The notes: generated from the sequence alone by a model not told the origin. Shown: positions 1-5,758, numbered from the stretch's first letter. The stretch: 8,237 nt of DNA from an uncultured Altererythrobacter sp. (GCA_937950385.1 CALFEA010000119.1:1-8237); one strand, 5' to 3'. Numbers and translations are program-made.

Positions 1-69
1 TTGCGGTCGGCTGGTCGCCGACCGAGCTCCGCCACCAAGGCATGAGGGAAGCGCCAAGCGTCATAGTGC

Positions 70-158
70 CACCCCGACCCGTTCGTCCTGAGCTTGTCGA
101 AGGGCGGGATTGCGCCTCTTGTCCATGCTTCGACAGGCTCAGCACGAACGGGGTGGGG
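70..158. repeat. REP-like inverted repeat (sphingomonad type)
   Basis: Two arms face each other. The left arm, 80-102, starts CGTTCGTCCTGAGCTTGTCG; the right arm, 128-150, starts CTTCGACAGGCTCAGCACGA. Reverse-complemented, the 23-base arms differ at only two positions, and the similarity continues outward through C-rich (70-79) and G-rich (151-158) flanks. The spacer is 25 bases. From memory, this core is one of the commonest dispersed intergenic palindromes in sphingomonad and some other proteobacterial genomes. It can form a long hairpin or cruciform. No tyrosine transposase of the REP-associated type is visible nearby, so this is probably a dispersed copy. Confidence 0.8.
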
Positions 159-167
159 AGCGCTGAT

Positions 168-188
168 CGGTTGCCGAATAGGCAACCG
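168..188. repeat. Perfect 8-bp hairpin
   Basis: CGGTTGCC (168-175) is the exact reverse complement of GGCAACCG (181-188), separated by a five-base loop GAATA. No T-tract follows on either side, so it is not a standard intrinsic terminator. It lies just outside the REP-like element and may be part of the same repeat-rich intergenic patch. Confidence 0.5.
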
Positions 189-229
189 CAAGGCCGACTG
201 GCCGCCCGAGCTTATGCGAGGTAGCCAAG

Positions 230-245
230 CAGCGCGGACGCGCTG
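230..245. repeat. Perfect 7-bp GC palindrome
   Basis: CAGCGCG (230-236) and CGCGCTG (239-245) are exact reverse complements with a two-base spacer (GA). The loop is too small for a good RNA hairpin, so a DNA-level palindrome or repeat remnant is more likely. No gene context explains it. Confidence 0.4.
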
Positions 246-328
246 CGCCCGGCGCTTGAGGGCCTAAAACAAAAACACAAAACGCCCGCGCCACAATCCG
301 AGAGCCCGCCGCATAGCACTCTTCTCCT

Positions 329-361
329 CCCCTACCGCTTGCGGGAGGGGCCGGGGGTGGG
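329..361 (+). repeat. Left hairpin repeat flanking the DUF559 gene
   Basis: CCCCTACCGC (329-338) pairs with GCGGGAGGGG (341-350), with one A-G mismatch and a two-base spacer. It is followed by a G-rich tail, 351-361, ending GGGGGTGGG. The 17 bases 345-361 match the reverse complement of 735-751 on the other side of the gene at 15 of 17 positions, both differences being transitions. The hairpin part lies away from the gene and the tail towards it, mirroring the right-hand copy. It ends 12 bases before the ATG at 374, so it probably lies within the leader of that gene. Confidence 0.7.
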
Positions 362-373
362 CATGATCTGGCA

Positions 374-745
374 ATGCCTCAGCAAACACTTCGCAATACC
401 AAGCGGGCGCGGCAATTGCGCAATGCCGCCACGCCTGCCGAACGTCAGCTTTGGAAATATCTTGCCCGCAGCCAGACGGGAGCAAAGTTTAGCCGTCAAA
501 TGCCAGTTGGGCCATATTTTGCCGACTTCCTATGCCGTGAATTAAAGTTGGTCATCGAACTTGACGGACACAGCCATGATTTCGCGCCAGAAAGAGACTT
601 AAAGCGCGATCTTTGGATGAAGGGCAAAGGCTATGCTGTGATGCGCTTTACCAATGCTGGGGTGATGGCGAATACGGAAGGGGTTATAGCAGCGATCGAG
701 ACAAGAATTGACGAATTGCGCGAGCAGGTTAGCCCCCACCCCTGA
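374..745 (+). CDS. DUF559 / Vsr-like endonuclease domain protein
   Basis: A 123-residue protein made almost entirely of one DUF559 domain, a small relative of the very-short-patch-repair endonucleases in the PD-(D/E)XK nuclease superfamily. Visible family features are an N-terminal R-A-R-x-L-R-x-x-x-T-x-A-E-x-x-L-W helix (11-27), KFSRQMPVGPYFADF (38-52), the core strand LVIELDG-S-H (59-68; probable catalytic residues D51, E62 and D64, with H68), and MRFTN (90-94), usually RFWN in relatives. Length is normal for stand-alone members. ATG 374 starts just before the conserved helix; no strong Shine-Dalgarno is seen, only the G-rich repeat tail at 351-361. The last residues (SPHP) and the TGA lie inside the right-hand flanking repeat. 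Biological role is unknown; nuclease activity is inferred from the family. It stands alone, convergent with the gene ending at 814. Confidence 0.88.
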   Translation: MPQQTLRNTKRARQLRNAATPAERQLWKYLARSQTGAKFSRQMPVGPYFADFLCRELKLVIELDGHSHDFAPERDLKRDLWMKGKGYAVMRFTNAGVMANTEGVIAAIETRIDELREQVSPHP

Positions 746-765
746 CCCCTCCCCAAAGGGAGGGG
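735..765 (-). repeat. Right hairpin repeat flanking the DUF559 gene
   Basis: CCCCTCCC (746-753) and GGGAGGGG (758-765) form a perfect 8-bp stem with the loop CAAA. The stretch 735-751 is the inverted partner of 345-361. The stop codon of the DUF559 gene (743-745) sits between the tail and the hairpin, so the hairpin begins directly after the stop. It could end or protect the transcript, although there is no T-tract (AATTGG follows). Mirrored orientation relative to the left copy is seen in the sequence; any role in mobility is inference. Confidence 0.7.
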
Positions 766-813
766 AATTGGTATGCACTTCATTTGTTTGGTCTCAAACG
801 TCGGTGGGGCTAA

Positions 814-1320
814 TTATCGCGGATCAAAACCGCCAATTGCCACGCCCAGTGATGGCAAAATGATCAACGATTCTCTCCCGTCAATTGTGACATAACTGCC
901 GTCGCGATAAATGTGATCAATCAGGTGCTCCCCTTCAAATTTATATTGCCTGAAGCAAAACAGACCTGCCATTCCCGGATCCTTACCTTCGGCTAACCCC
1001 TCATAAAGCTGCGTCGGCTCCCAAAGGGCTTTTCTGTAAGGTCGAGCAACGTGCGTGTATTCTAGGAAATCTGGCCCTTGGGAAACTATGCGCTCAGCAA
1101 CATCTGGGGCAATAGTAATAGCATAGCTATAGCCACCGAAAATCCGGTCACAGGCATCATAGAAAACAAAAGAGCCACCTTGAAGCTCCACAGGAAGCCG
1201 CTCGCGAATTCTGCTTTCTTCTGAATAACGGACCCCTTGGCATGTCGCGACGCACAAAAGAACCAAGGTCAGTGGAGCCAGCAGGCAACCTTTGAACCAA
1301 CTCCGACGCTTTTCAGCCAT
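814..1320 (-). CDS. Small membrane-anchored or exported protein, function unknown
   Basis: A protein of 168 residues that I do not recognise. Residues 1-11 are basic (MAEKRRSWFKG), followed by one hydrophobic segment at about 12-30 (LLAPLTLVLLCVATCQ), so it is a signal peptide or a membrane anchor with the rest in the periplasm. CVATC is not a good lipobox because Thr precedes the Cys. The remainder is mixed, with two aromatic-rich stretches (about 51-70 and 120-135) and an end at ...VAIGGFDPR. ATG 1320 was chosen: it lies one base after the hisN stop (TGA at 1324-1322), with a G-run upstream that may serve as ribosome site. A GTG at 1332 would overlap hisN. This spacing implies translational coupling to hisN. 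The gene looks clearly less GC-rich than hisN, a hint of separate origin. Confidence 0.7.
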   Translation of the reverse strand: MAEKRRSWFKGCLLAPLTLVLLCVATCQGVRYSEESRIRERLPVELQGGSFVFYDACDRIFGGYSYAITIAPDVAERIVSQGPDFLEYTHVARPYRKALWEPTQLYEGLAEGKDPGMAGLFCFRQYKFEGEHLIDHIYRDGSYVTIDGRESLIILPSLGVAIGGFDPR

Positions 1321-1321
1321 C

Positions 1322-2122
1322 TCAACCCCCACTCATCGCTTCGAGCACTTCCTCAAGCCGCGCAGGTTCGCCCAGCGCAATCACGCGCCCGCCTTCTGCC
1401 TCGGCGGAATTGGTGTCCAGCGGATTGCCTTGCCAATCGCTCATCTGGCCCCCTGCGCCTTCGACGACTGGGACAAGCGCGGCGTAATCATAGAGTTTCA
1501 GCCCGCTTTCGATCACAAGGTCGATATGCCCGCTCGCCAGCAAGCCGTAATTGTAGCAATCGCCGCCATAGGTGGGCTGGGGGTTTTCTGGATAGGCCTT
1601 GGCGACAACGCGCAGATAGGCGTCAACCTCGCCTTCTTGGAAATAATGCGGGCTGGTGGTGGCAACGCTGGCGCCGGCCAATTCCTTGCAGGCGCGCGTG
1701 GTGGCCGGTTTGCCATTGAACGTTGTGCCAAGGCCCAGCGCCCCGACCCAGCGTTCCTTTGCAATGCATTGGTCAATCACGCCAATGGTGGGCCAGCCGC
1801 TTTGGCATAGAGCGATCAGCGTGCCGAAAATTGGGCGACCGGCCATAAAGCTTTGCGTGCCGTCAATCGGGTCCAAGACCCATTGGCGTTCTGCGCTTTC
1901 ATTATGGGTGCCATATTCCTCACCCACGATCCCGTCATCGGGGCGTTCTTTTTCCAAAATGGCGCGCATGGCGGCCTCTGCGGCGCGGTCGGCCTGCGTC
2001 ACGAAACTGCGGTCGGCTTTGCGTTCGCTCGACCATTCTCCGCGAAACAAGGGGCGGATCGCATTGCCAGCGGCATCGGCGAGATGGGCGGCGAGCAGGA
2101 TATCATCTTCTGGTTTTGGCAT
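1322..2122 (-). CDS. hisN: Histidinol-phosphatase, inositol monophosphatase family (HisN type)
   Basis: Predicted to hydrolyse L-histidinol phosphate to histidinol, the penultimate phosphate-removing step of histidine synthesis, in the cytoplasm with Mg2+. The 266-residue length fits the family. Metal and substrate motifs are all present: SFVTQAD (39-45), GEE (67-69), the signature DPIDGT (84-89), and YDYAAL (211-216), whose Asp212 is the late metal ligand. HisN-type rather than general inositol monophosphatase features are GRPIFGTLIAL (95-105), GVIDQ....RWVGA.G..TTFNG (114-137) and YGGDCYNYGLLASGHIDLVIESGLK (185-209). ATG 2122 was chosen because the family starts a few residues before DDILLAAHLADAAG; an in-frame TTG at 2158 would add 12 residues, and neither start has a good Shine-Dalgarno. 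It is divergent from the AraC-type gene and followed by the coupled gene at 1320. Inositol or another sugar phosphate remains a possible substrate. Confidence 0.85.
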   Translation of the reverse strand: MPKPEDDILLAAHLADAAGNAIRPLFRGEWSSERKADRSFVTQADRAAEAAMRAILEKERPDDGIVGEEYGTHNESAERQWVLDPIDGTQSFMAGRPIFGTLIALCQSGWPTIGVIDQCIAKERWVGALGLGTTFNGKPATTRACKELAGASVATTSPHYFQEGEVDAYLRVVAKAYPENPQPTYGGDCYNYGLLASGHIDLVIESGLKLYDYAALVPVVEGAGGQMSDWQGNPLDTNSAEAEGGRVIALGEPARLEEVLEAMSGG

Positions 2123-2234
2123 AGGTGTAGGCTTGGAATGGGCAGCGCGCAAGGTCAAGGTTTGTGGGGCGCCTGCCGGCCCCTGCGCAACCCTGCAAAA
2201 ATGTCATCTGCGTCCAATAAGCGCGCCAAGAACT

Positions 2235-2267
2235 GTGCTAATCGACGAAAAAGTCGATGTGCGGCAC
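2235..2267. promoter_or_regulatory. Nested inverted repeat in hisN/araC-type divergent region
   Basis: ATCGAC (2241-2246) and GTCGAT (2253-2258) are perfect inverted repeats around GAAAAA, and an outer GTGC (2235-2238) / GCAC (2264-2267) pair brackets them. The site is about 42 bases upstream of the GTG of the AraC-type gene. It could be an operator for that regulator or a hairpin in its leader. No clear -35/-10 pair can be assigned; TATGGT at 2272-2277 is the only -10-like hexamer I noticed. Confidence 0.3.
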
Positions 2268-2295
2268 TGTTTATGGTAGAACGCACACAATAGCC

Positions 2296-2301
2296 GGGGA
2301 G
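2296..2301 (+). promoter_or_regulatory. Ribosome binding site supporting GTG start at 2309
   Basis: GGGGAG lies seven bases upstream of GTG 2309, good Shine-Dalgarno spacing. It supports use of this non-ATG start. Confidence 0.6.
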
Positions 2302-2308
2302 CAATCGG

Positions 2309-3325
2309 GTGAGCGATAAGCGGGTTACAGGGCTAGACGATCGGGATCCCGATATTTGGCGGCGCAATTTGGCGTCCTATTCAGGCACATCGCGCGAAGG
2401 CTTACCCCTGTCAGAAAACCGCAGCGCCAGCGTTGATTTGTCGCCTTGGGTCGCGCGGCTGGTCTCTGCCAAAGCGACCAATGATCCGGCGATGGTGATT
2501 GCCTGCGGCATGTGCAATGATCTGGCCTATACGCGCTATATATTCAGCGGACGCTGGACCGCGCTGAGCGCCGATGAGCATGGGGCTTATCAAAACGAAG
2601 TCCTGCAATTTGGCCAACATTCCAAATATATGCCTTTAACTTGCACAGGCGATATTATGTCTGCCGGTTTTGGGCTGAGGGCTGGCGCGTTTTATGCGCT
2701 GACGGGGCGCCATGCCGATACGCTGCTCGACCGGATTGAGCGGCAGGATATTTTCGGCATGCTGGCCGATGATTTTCGCGAGGTTTACTCCGATGATTAT
2801 TCGCCCCAGCAGTGGAATTTGGCGATGGAAGAGGCGCTGCGGCGCTATGTTGCGCGCCATGATCCGCCGCCGCCTGACCCGATTTCGGTGGCGTTTGAGC
2901 TGGCCGCTTTTGAAGACCCGTCACAGTCCCTGCCCGATTTTGCGGAAAGCCAGAACATCTCCTTGCGCAAATTGCAGCGCGTGGTGAAGCGCGATTTTGG
3001 CCTGGCACCGCGCACGGTGATGCGGCGGGCAAGGGCGCTCGATCTGGCGGCGCAATTGTGCGGCGTGGCGGATCAGGAAGAAGAAGACGAGATGATGCTG
3101 CGTTATTTTGACCAGTCGCATCTGATCAAGGATTTCACCGCATTCTTTGGGGTTACCCCGCAGAAATTCCGTTCCAAACCGCGGCCTTTGCTGACCATTA
3201 CGCTAGAGCAGCGCCAAGCGCGGCGGCTCGAAGAATTGGAACGCCATACGCCCGGCACAGCACATTCTTGGCGCGAACAATCACCCTCTAGCCCGGACGC
3301 AGAAGCTCCCGATGCGGCGGCATAA
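2309..3325 (+). CDS. AraC-family helix-turn-helix transcriptional regulator
   Basis: A 338-residue protein. The C-terminal part carries an AraC-type double helix-turn-helix: first helix pair at about 209-240 (LPDFAESQNISLRKLQRVVKRDFG), and the second with the hallmark FDQSHLIKDFTAFFGVTPQKFR (267-288; family pattern is F/Y-D-Q-S-H-x-x-x-x-F-x-x-x-x-G-x-T-P). About 100-200 is the presumed sensing or dimerisation part, including GFGLRAGAFYALTG (120-133). The first 60 residues look polar and weakly conserved. A charged Ala/Pro-rich tail (300-338) is extra compared with simple family members. The GTG start is supported by GGGGAG at 2296-2301. The ligand and targets cannot be read from the sequence. 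Divergent hisN is a possible target by position only. The gene ends seven bases before the end of convergent prs, leaving no room for a terminator between them. Confidence 0.88.
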   Translation: MSDKRVTGLDDRDPDIWRRNLASYSGTSREGLPLSENRSASVDLSPWVARLVSAKATNDPAMVIACGMCNDLAYTRYIFSGRWTALSADEHGAYQNEVLQFGQHSKYMPLTCTGDIMSAGFGLRAGAFYALTGRHADTLLDRIERQDIFGMLADDFREVYSDDYSPQQWNLAMEEALRRYVARHDPPPPDPISVAFELAAFEDPSQSLPDFAESQNISLRKLQRVVKRDFGLAPRTVMRRARALDLAAQLCGVADQEEEDEMMLRYFDQSHLIKDFTAFFGVTPQKFRSKPRPLLTITLEQRQARRLEELERHTPGTAHSWREQSPSSPDAEAPDAAA

Positions 3326-3332
3326 TGCGGAT

Positions 3333-4268
3333 TTAGTCGAACAGGCTGGAGACGCTGCTTTCATCGGCGATCCGGCGAATGGCCTCGCCCACCAATGGCG
3401 CCATGGTCAAAACGCGGATGCGGTCTGACGCTTCACAAGCCGGTGTTGGCAGGATGCTGTCGGTGATCACGAGCTCTTTCAAAGCCGAACCATTGATCCG
3501 CTCCACAGCTTTGCCCGAAAGCACGCCGTGGGTGATATAGGCGGCCACGCTGCTTGCGCCATTGGCCAGCAGGGCCTCGGCTGCATTGCACAGCGTACCG
3601 CCGGAATCGACGATATCATCGATCATAATGCAATGGCGGCCTTCGACATCGCCGATGATATTCATAACCTCTGATTCGCCCGGCCGGTCGCGGCGTTTAT
3701 CGACGATGGCGAGCGGGGCATTATCCAGCCGCTTGGCCAGCGCCCGTGCGCGTACAACGCCGCCGACATCTGGGCTGACAACCATCAGGCTTTGGTCGCC
3801 ATAACGCGCTTGAATGTCCGCTGCCATAACGGGGGCGGCATAGAGGTTGTCGGTCGGAATATCGAAGAAGCCTTGGATTTGGCCTGCGTGCAAATCCACC
3901 GCCAGCACGCGGTCGGCCCCTGCACGGGTCATCAAATCGGCGACCAATTTGGCAGAGATTGGCGTGCGCGGGCCGGGTTTGCGATCTTGGCGGGCATAGC
4001 CGAAATAGGGCACAACCGCGGTGATCCTTTTGGCCGAGGCGCGCTTCAATGCATCGATGCAGATCAAGAGTTCCATCAGATTGTCATTGACCGGAAAGCT
4101 GGTGGATTGGAGGATAAAGACATCCTCGCCGCGCACGTTTTCATGAATTTCGACGAAGATTTCCTCATCGGCAAAGCGGCGCACGCTGGCATCGGTGAGC
4201 GGCATTTCAAGGTAAGCGGCAATCGCCCGGGCCAAAGGCAGATTTGAATTGGCGGACATGATTTTCAT
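3333..4268 (-). CDS. prs: Ribose-phosphate pyrophosphokinase (PRPP synthase)
   Basis: Transfers pyrophosphate from ATP to ribose 5-phosphate to give PRPP, the precursor for purines, pyrimidines, NAD, histidine and tryptophan; cytoplasmic, normally a hexamer. The 311-residue length is typical of class I enzymes. Motifs are complete: RFADEE (31-36), [10 protein letters not shown] (88-97, ATP site), [11 protein letters not shown] (125-135, with His127), SPDVGG (165-170), the catalytic flexible loop KRRDRP (191-196), and the PRPP loop DDIVDSGGT (217-225). The ending [11 protein letters not shown] is what I expect from alphaproteobacterial Prs. The start ATG at 4268 is supported by GAGGGA at 4283-4278 on the minus strand, nine bases upstream. 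It stands alone: convergent with the AraC-type gene and divergent from the lipoprotein gene. Confidence 0.97.
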   Translation of the reverse strand: MKIMSANSNLPLARAIAAYLEMPLTDASVRRFADEEIFVEIHENVRGEDVFILQSTSFPVNDNLMELLICIDALKRASAKRITAVVPYFGYARQDRKPGPRTPISAKLVADLMTRAGADRVLAVDLHAGQIQGFFDIPTDNLYAAPVMAADIQARYGDQSLMVVSPDVGGVVRARALAKRLDNAPLAIVDKRRDRPGESEVMNIIGDVEGRHCIMIDDIVDSGGTLCNAAEALLANGASSVAAYITHGVLSGKAVERINGSALKELVITDSILPTPACEASDRIRVLTMAPLVGEAIRRIADESSVSSLFD

Positions 4269-4277
4269 GTGAAGTGT

Positions 4278-4283
4278 TCCCTC
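4278..4283 (-). promoter_or_regulatory. Ribosome binding site of prs
   Basis: GAGGGA on the minus strand, nine bases upstream of the prs ATG. It selects the first Met of MKIMSANS over the fourth residue. Confidence 0.65.
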
Positions 4284-4339
4284 AAATATCGCTGTGATCC
4301 GCCGCAGGATGCGAGCCCCGAATCGTCTTGATGCGATGT

Positions 4340-4360
4340 TTAGCCGAGCGCGCTGGCTAA
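4340..4360. promoter_or_regulatory. 21-bp palindrome in the prs/lipoprotein divergent region
   Basis: TTAGCCGAGCG (4340-4350) and CGCTGGCTAA (4351-4360) are reverse complements apart from one unpaired base. The inner part AGCGCGCT is self-complementary. It lies about 72 bases upstream of prs and 77 upstream of the lipoprotein ATG, where an operator for either gene, or a leader hairpin of prs, would be expected. No T-tract follows it on the prs side, which argues against an attenuator. Confidence 0.35.
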
Positions 4361-4437
4361 CGACAGATGAGCGGCCAGCTTTGTCCGCAATTCAGGTGCG
4401 CCTTTGTTTGGACCTCTTTTTGCGCTAACCATGCTAT

Positions 4438-5418
4438 ATGCGCAAATCTTGCTGGCTCGCTCCTCTAGGTTTCTTGTTACTGCCAGCATGCGGCGGAGAA
4501 GAGGCAGCGCCAGCTCCAGTCGCGACTTCGGCGCCCACCCCGACCCCAACACCGACACCTACGCCCACTCCAACACCCACTCCAACACAAAGCGCCACGA
4601 CGCTGTCGCAATTCGGCTTCGCGGCGATTGCATGCGACCATGATGATCCCTTCGATGCGGCGGACAAAACCGATTATAGCGACGAGGTTGCAGGCTTTTC
4701 TAACCTCAACCAAGTCTGCTTGACGGGCGATATCGCGGCAGATCGCGATCGGATTGCAGCTAGCGCCGCGCAGTATGATCCGCTGCTTTATATTGAGCCA
4801 GTGTTCTTTGACCCTGCAACCAATCAGCCGCGCAGCACCGCGCAGGCCGATGCCTTATGGACAGGCGTTCAGCAGTCTATCACCGACAGCGGTATCGACC
4901 CGGCGCGCATCACCTTTTACCTGTTTGACGAGCCGACATTGCGCGGCGTTGCCTTGGATGCGCTGGAGCCGATGGCGGGCCGCATCCGCGCCGCCTATCC
5001 CGCATCGCCGCTATTGCTGATCGAAGCGTTTAGCACAGATAGCGATCCGGTCGTCCCGGCCTATGCCGACTTGTGGGGCTTTAACGCTTACACCGTGCGC
5101 GACCCAGCCGCGCAGCCGCTCTACACCGATTTTCTCGACACTGCGGCGGCGCAATTGCGTGACGGCCAAGCCTTGGTTTTGGTGGGCGATGGCATTCACA
5201 CACCTTTCCACACTGCAGAAGGACTAAGCGAAGCGGATATGGCGCAGGTCGCGGCCAATTACTCCGCCTATGCCGAGGCCCGCGATGATGTGGCCGCCAT
5301 GCTGGTCTACACTTGGGCGGGCGGCATCGACAATAATCAGGAGCGCGGCGTGCGCGATCTACCCATGGCGGTGCAAAGCGAATGGGAACGCATTGGCCGA
5401 GCCATCACGCAGCGTTGA
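4438..5418 (+). CDS. Lipoprotein with Pro-Thr linker and barrel-like (glycosidase-type?) domain
   Basis: A 326-residue protein. Residues 1-17 are a lipoprotein signal peptide ending in the lipobox LLPAC, with Cys18 the lipidation site; the next residues GGEE should favour the outer membrane. A linker of nine Pro-Thr units (33-50) follows, then a domain of about 270 residues. That domain alternates strands and helices like a TIM barrel: LLYIEPVFF (116-124), ITFYLFDEP (158-166), LLLIEAFS (192-199), ADLWGFNAY (210-218), ALVLVGDG (about 245-252) and MLVYTWAGG (about 289-297). Asp164-Glu165-Pro and Glu196 could be acidic catalytic residues; Cys66 and Cys94 might pair. This resembles glycoside hydrolase barrels, but I cannot name a family and enzyme activity is inference. 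ATG 4438 is fixed by the signal peptide, though no Shine-Dalgarno is visible upstream. It stands alone, divergent from prs. Confidence 0.85.
   Translation: MRKSCWLAPLGFLLLPACGGEEAAPAPVATSAPTPTPTPTPTPTPTPTPTQSATTLSQFGFAAIACDHDDPFDAADKTDYSDEVAGFSNLNQVCLTGDIAADRDRIAASAAQYDPLLYIEPVFFDPATNQPRSTAQADALWTGVQQSITDSGIDPARITFYLFDEPTLRGVALDALEPMAGRIRAAYPASPLLLIEAFSTDSDPVVPAYADLWGFNAYTVRDPAAQPLYTDFLDTAAAQLRDGQALVLVGDGIHTPFHTAEGLSEADMAQVAANYSAYAEARDDVAAMLVYTWAGGIDNNQERGVRDLPMAVQSEWERIGRAITQR
4534..4587 (+). repeat. Nine-unit hexanucleotide repeat coding Pro-Thr
   Basis: Nine in-frame CCNACN units encode the linker of the lipoprotein. Third positions vary between units, so the repeat is held mostly at protein level. 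The last four units, however, are an exact 12-base duplication (CCCACTCCAACA at 4564-4575 and 4576-4587), pointing to recent slippage and likely length variation between strains. Confidence 0.85.
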
Positions 5419-5479
5419 GGATTTGCTCAGCACGCGGAGGATATGCCCGCAATTGGGTTGGCGGATGAACAATTAAATG

Positions 5480-5511
5480 AGCCGCCATTCTGTAAAGAGA
5501 CGGTGGCGGCT
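5480..5511. terminator. Hairpin after the lipoprotein gene, possible terminator
   Basis: AGCCGCCA (5480-5487) and TGGCGGCT (5504-5511) are perfect inverted repeats with a 16-base loop, 61 bases after the lipoprotein stop. On the plus strand no T-tract follows. On the minus strand the downstream sequence is moderately T-rich (TCATTTAATTGTTC). A second small stem, AAGCC/GGCTT at 5524-5536 followed by TTTA, lies just beyond. Either could serve as a weak terminator. Confidence 0.3.
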
Positions 5512-5542
5512 GGCGCCAATGTGAAGCCGCAGGCTTTATCGA

Positions 5543-5758
5543 TCACAAGAGGCTCACGGCCGAACCAACCAAATTTCCAAGATGCGCGCCATTGAACAGC
5601 ATGAACAAAGCCTCTGGAAATCCATCAATACCCTCAACCACATGCTCGGGTAAAACTAGCTTTGCAGACCTGAGCAAGTCAGAAATTTCCTCGATCGCTT
5701 CAGGGTATTTATGATCATAATGACCGACCACAAACCCTCTCATCGACGCATTGCGTTC
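5543..5758 (-). pseudogene. C-terminal remnant of a medium-chain NADP-dependent oxidoreductase
   Basis: The minus-strand frame ending at 5543 reads ERNASMRGFVVGHYD, then KYPEAIEEI, EHVVEGIDGFPEALFMLFNG and GNLVGSAVSLL. This matches in order the last 60-70 residues of the zinc-independent medium-chain reductases (the group with prostaglandin reductases and curcumin reductase CurA), whose ends read roughly MxGFIVxDY, then FPEAxxEL, VVEGLENAPEAFxxLFxGxNxGKLVV. The several hundred residues that should precede it, including the nucleotide-binding GxGxxG segment, are absent: the frame is closed by a TGA shortly upstream of 5758 (near 5795). It is therefore a truncated relic. The family assignment is by recognition. 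A short expressed peptide cannot be excluded, since an internal ATG at 5743 overlaps an upstream stop as ATGA. Confidence 0.65.

Larger units (their letters stand above)
1..328. other. Gene-poor stretch with repeats; no confident gene
   Basis: No reading frame here looks like a real protein. The longest open frame crosses the REP-like repeat and translates it (PVRPELVEG..., ...CFDRLSTNG), the usual sign of a spurious ORF. The first 45 bases could be the end of a plus-strand gene (a frame ending in TGA at 43-45 reads ...RRPSSATKA) or the start of a minus-strand one (ATG at 43-41, MPWWRSS...), but neither can be decided from so little sequence. Besides the repeats listed separately there is an A-rich patch at about 266-281 and nothing else I can name. 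Confidence 0.6.

Noticed and set aside
70..158. Intrinsic terminator
   Set aside because: The inverted repeat is long but has a 25-base spacer, no following T-tract and no gene clearly ending beside it.
42..224. Open frame of 60 codons
   Set aside because: It is mostly a translation of the REP-like repeat (PVRPELVEG, CFDRLSTNG), a well-known artefact.
329..765. CRISPR-like arrangement of repeats
   Set aside because: Only two copies, in opposite orientation, with a gene between them rather than spacers.
786..799. GTTTG-GTCT-CAAAC hairpin as a terminator between the convergent genes ending at 745 and 814
   Set aside because: Only five base pairs with no T-run on either strand; too weak to list.
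1656..2279. Plus-strand open frame of about 200 codons
   Set aside because: Antisense to hisN. The composition (many Arg, Ser, Ala) is that of a shadow frame in GC-rich DNA.
4434..4667. Minus-strand frame with a long Val-Gly repeat
   Set aside because: It is the complement of the Pro-Thr repeat of the lipoprotein, which has a clear signal peptide and lipobox on the plus strand.
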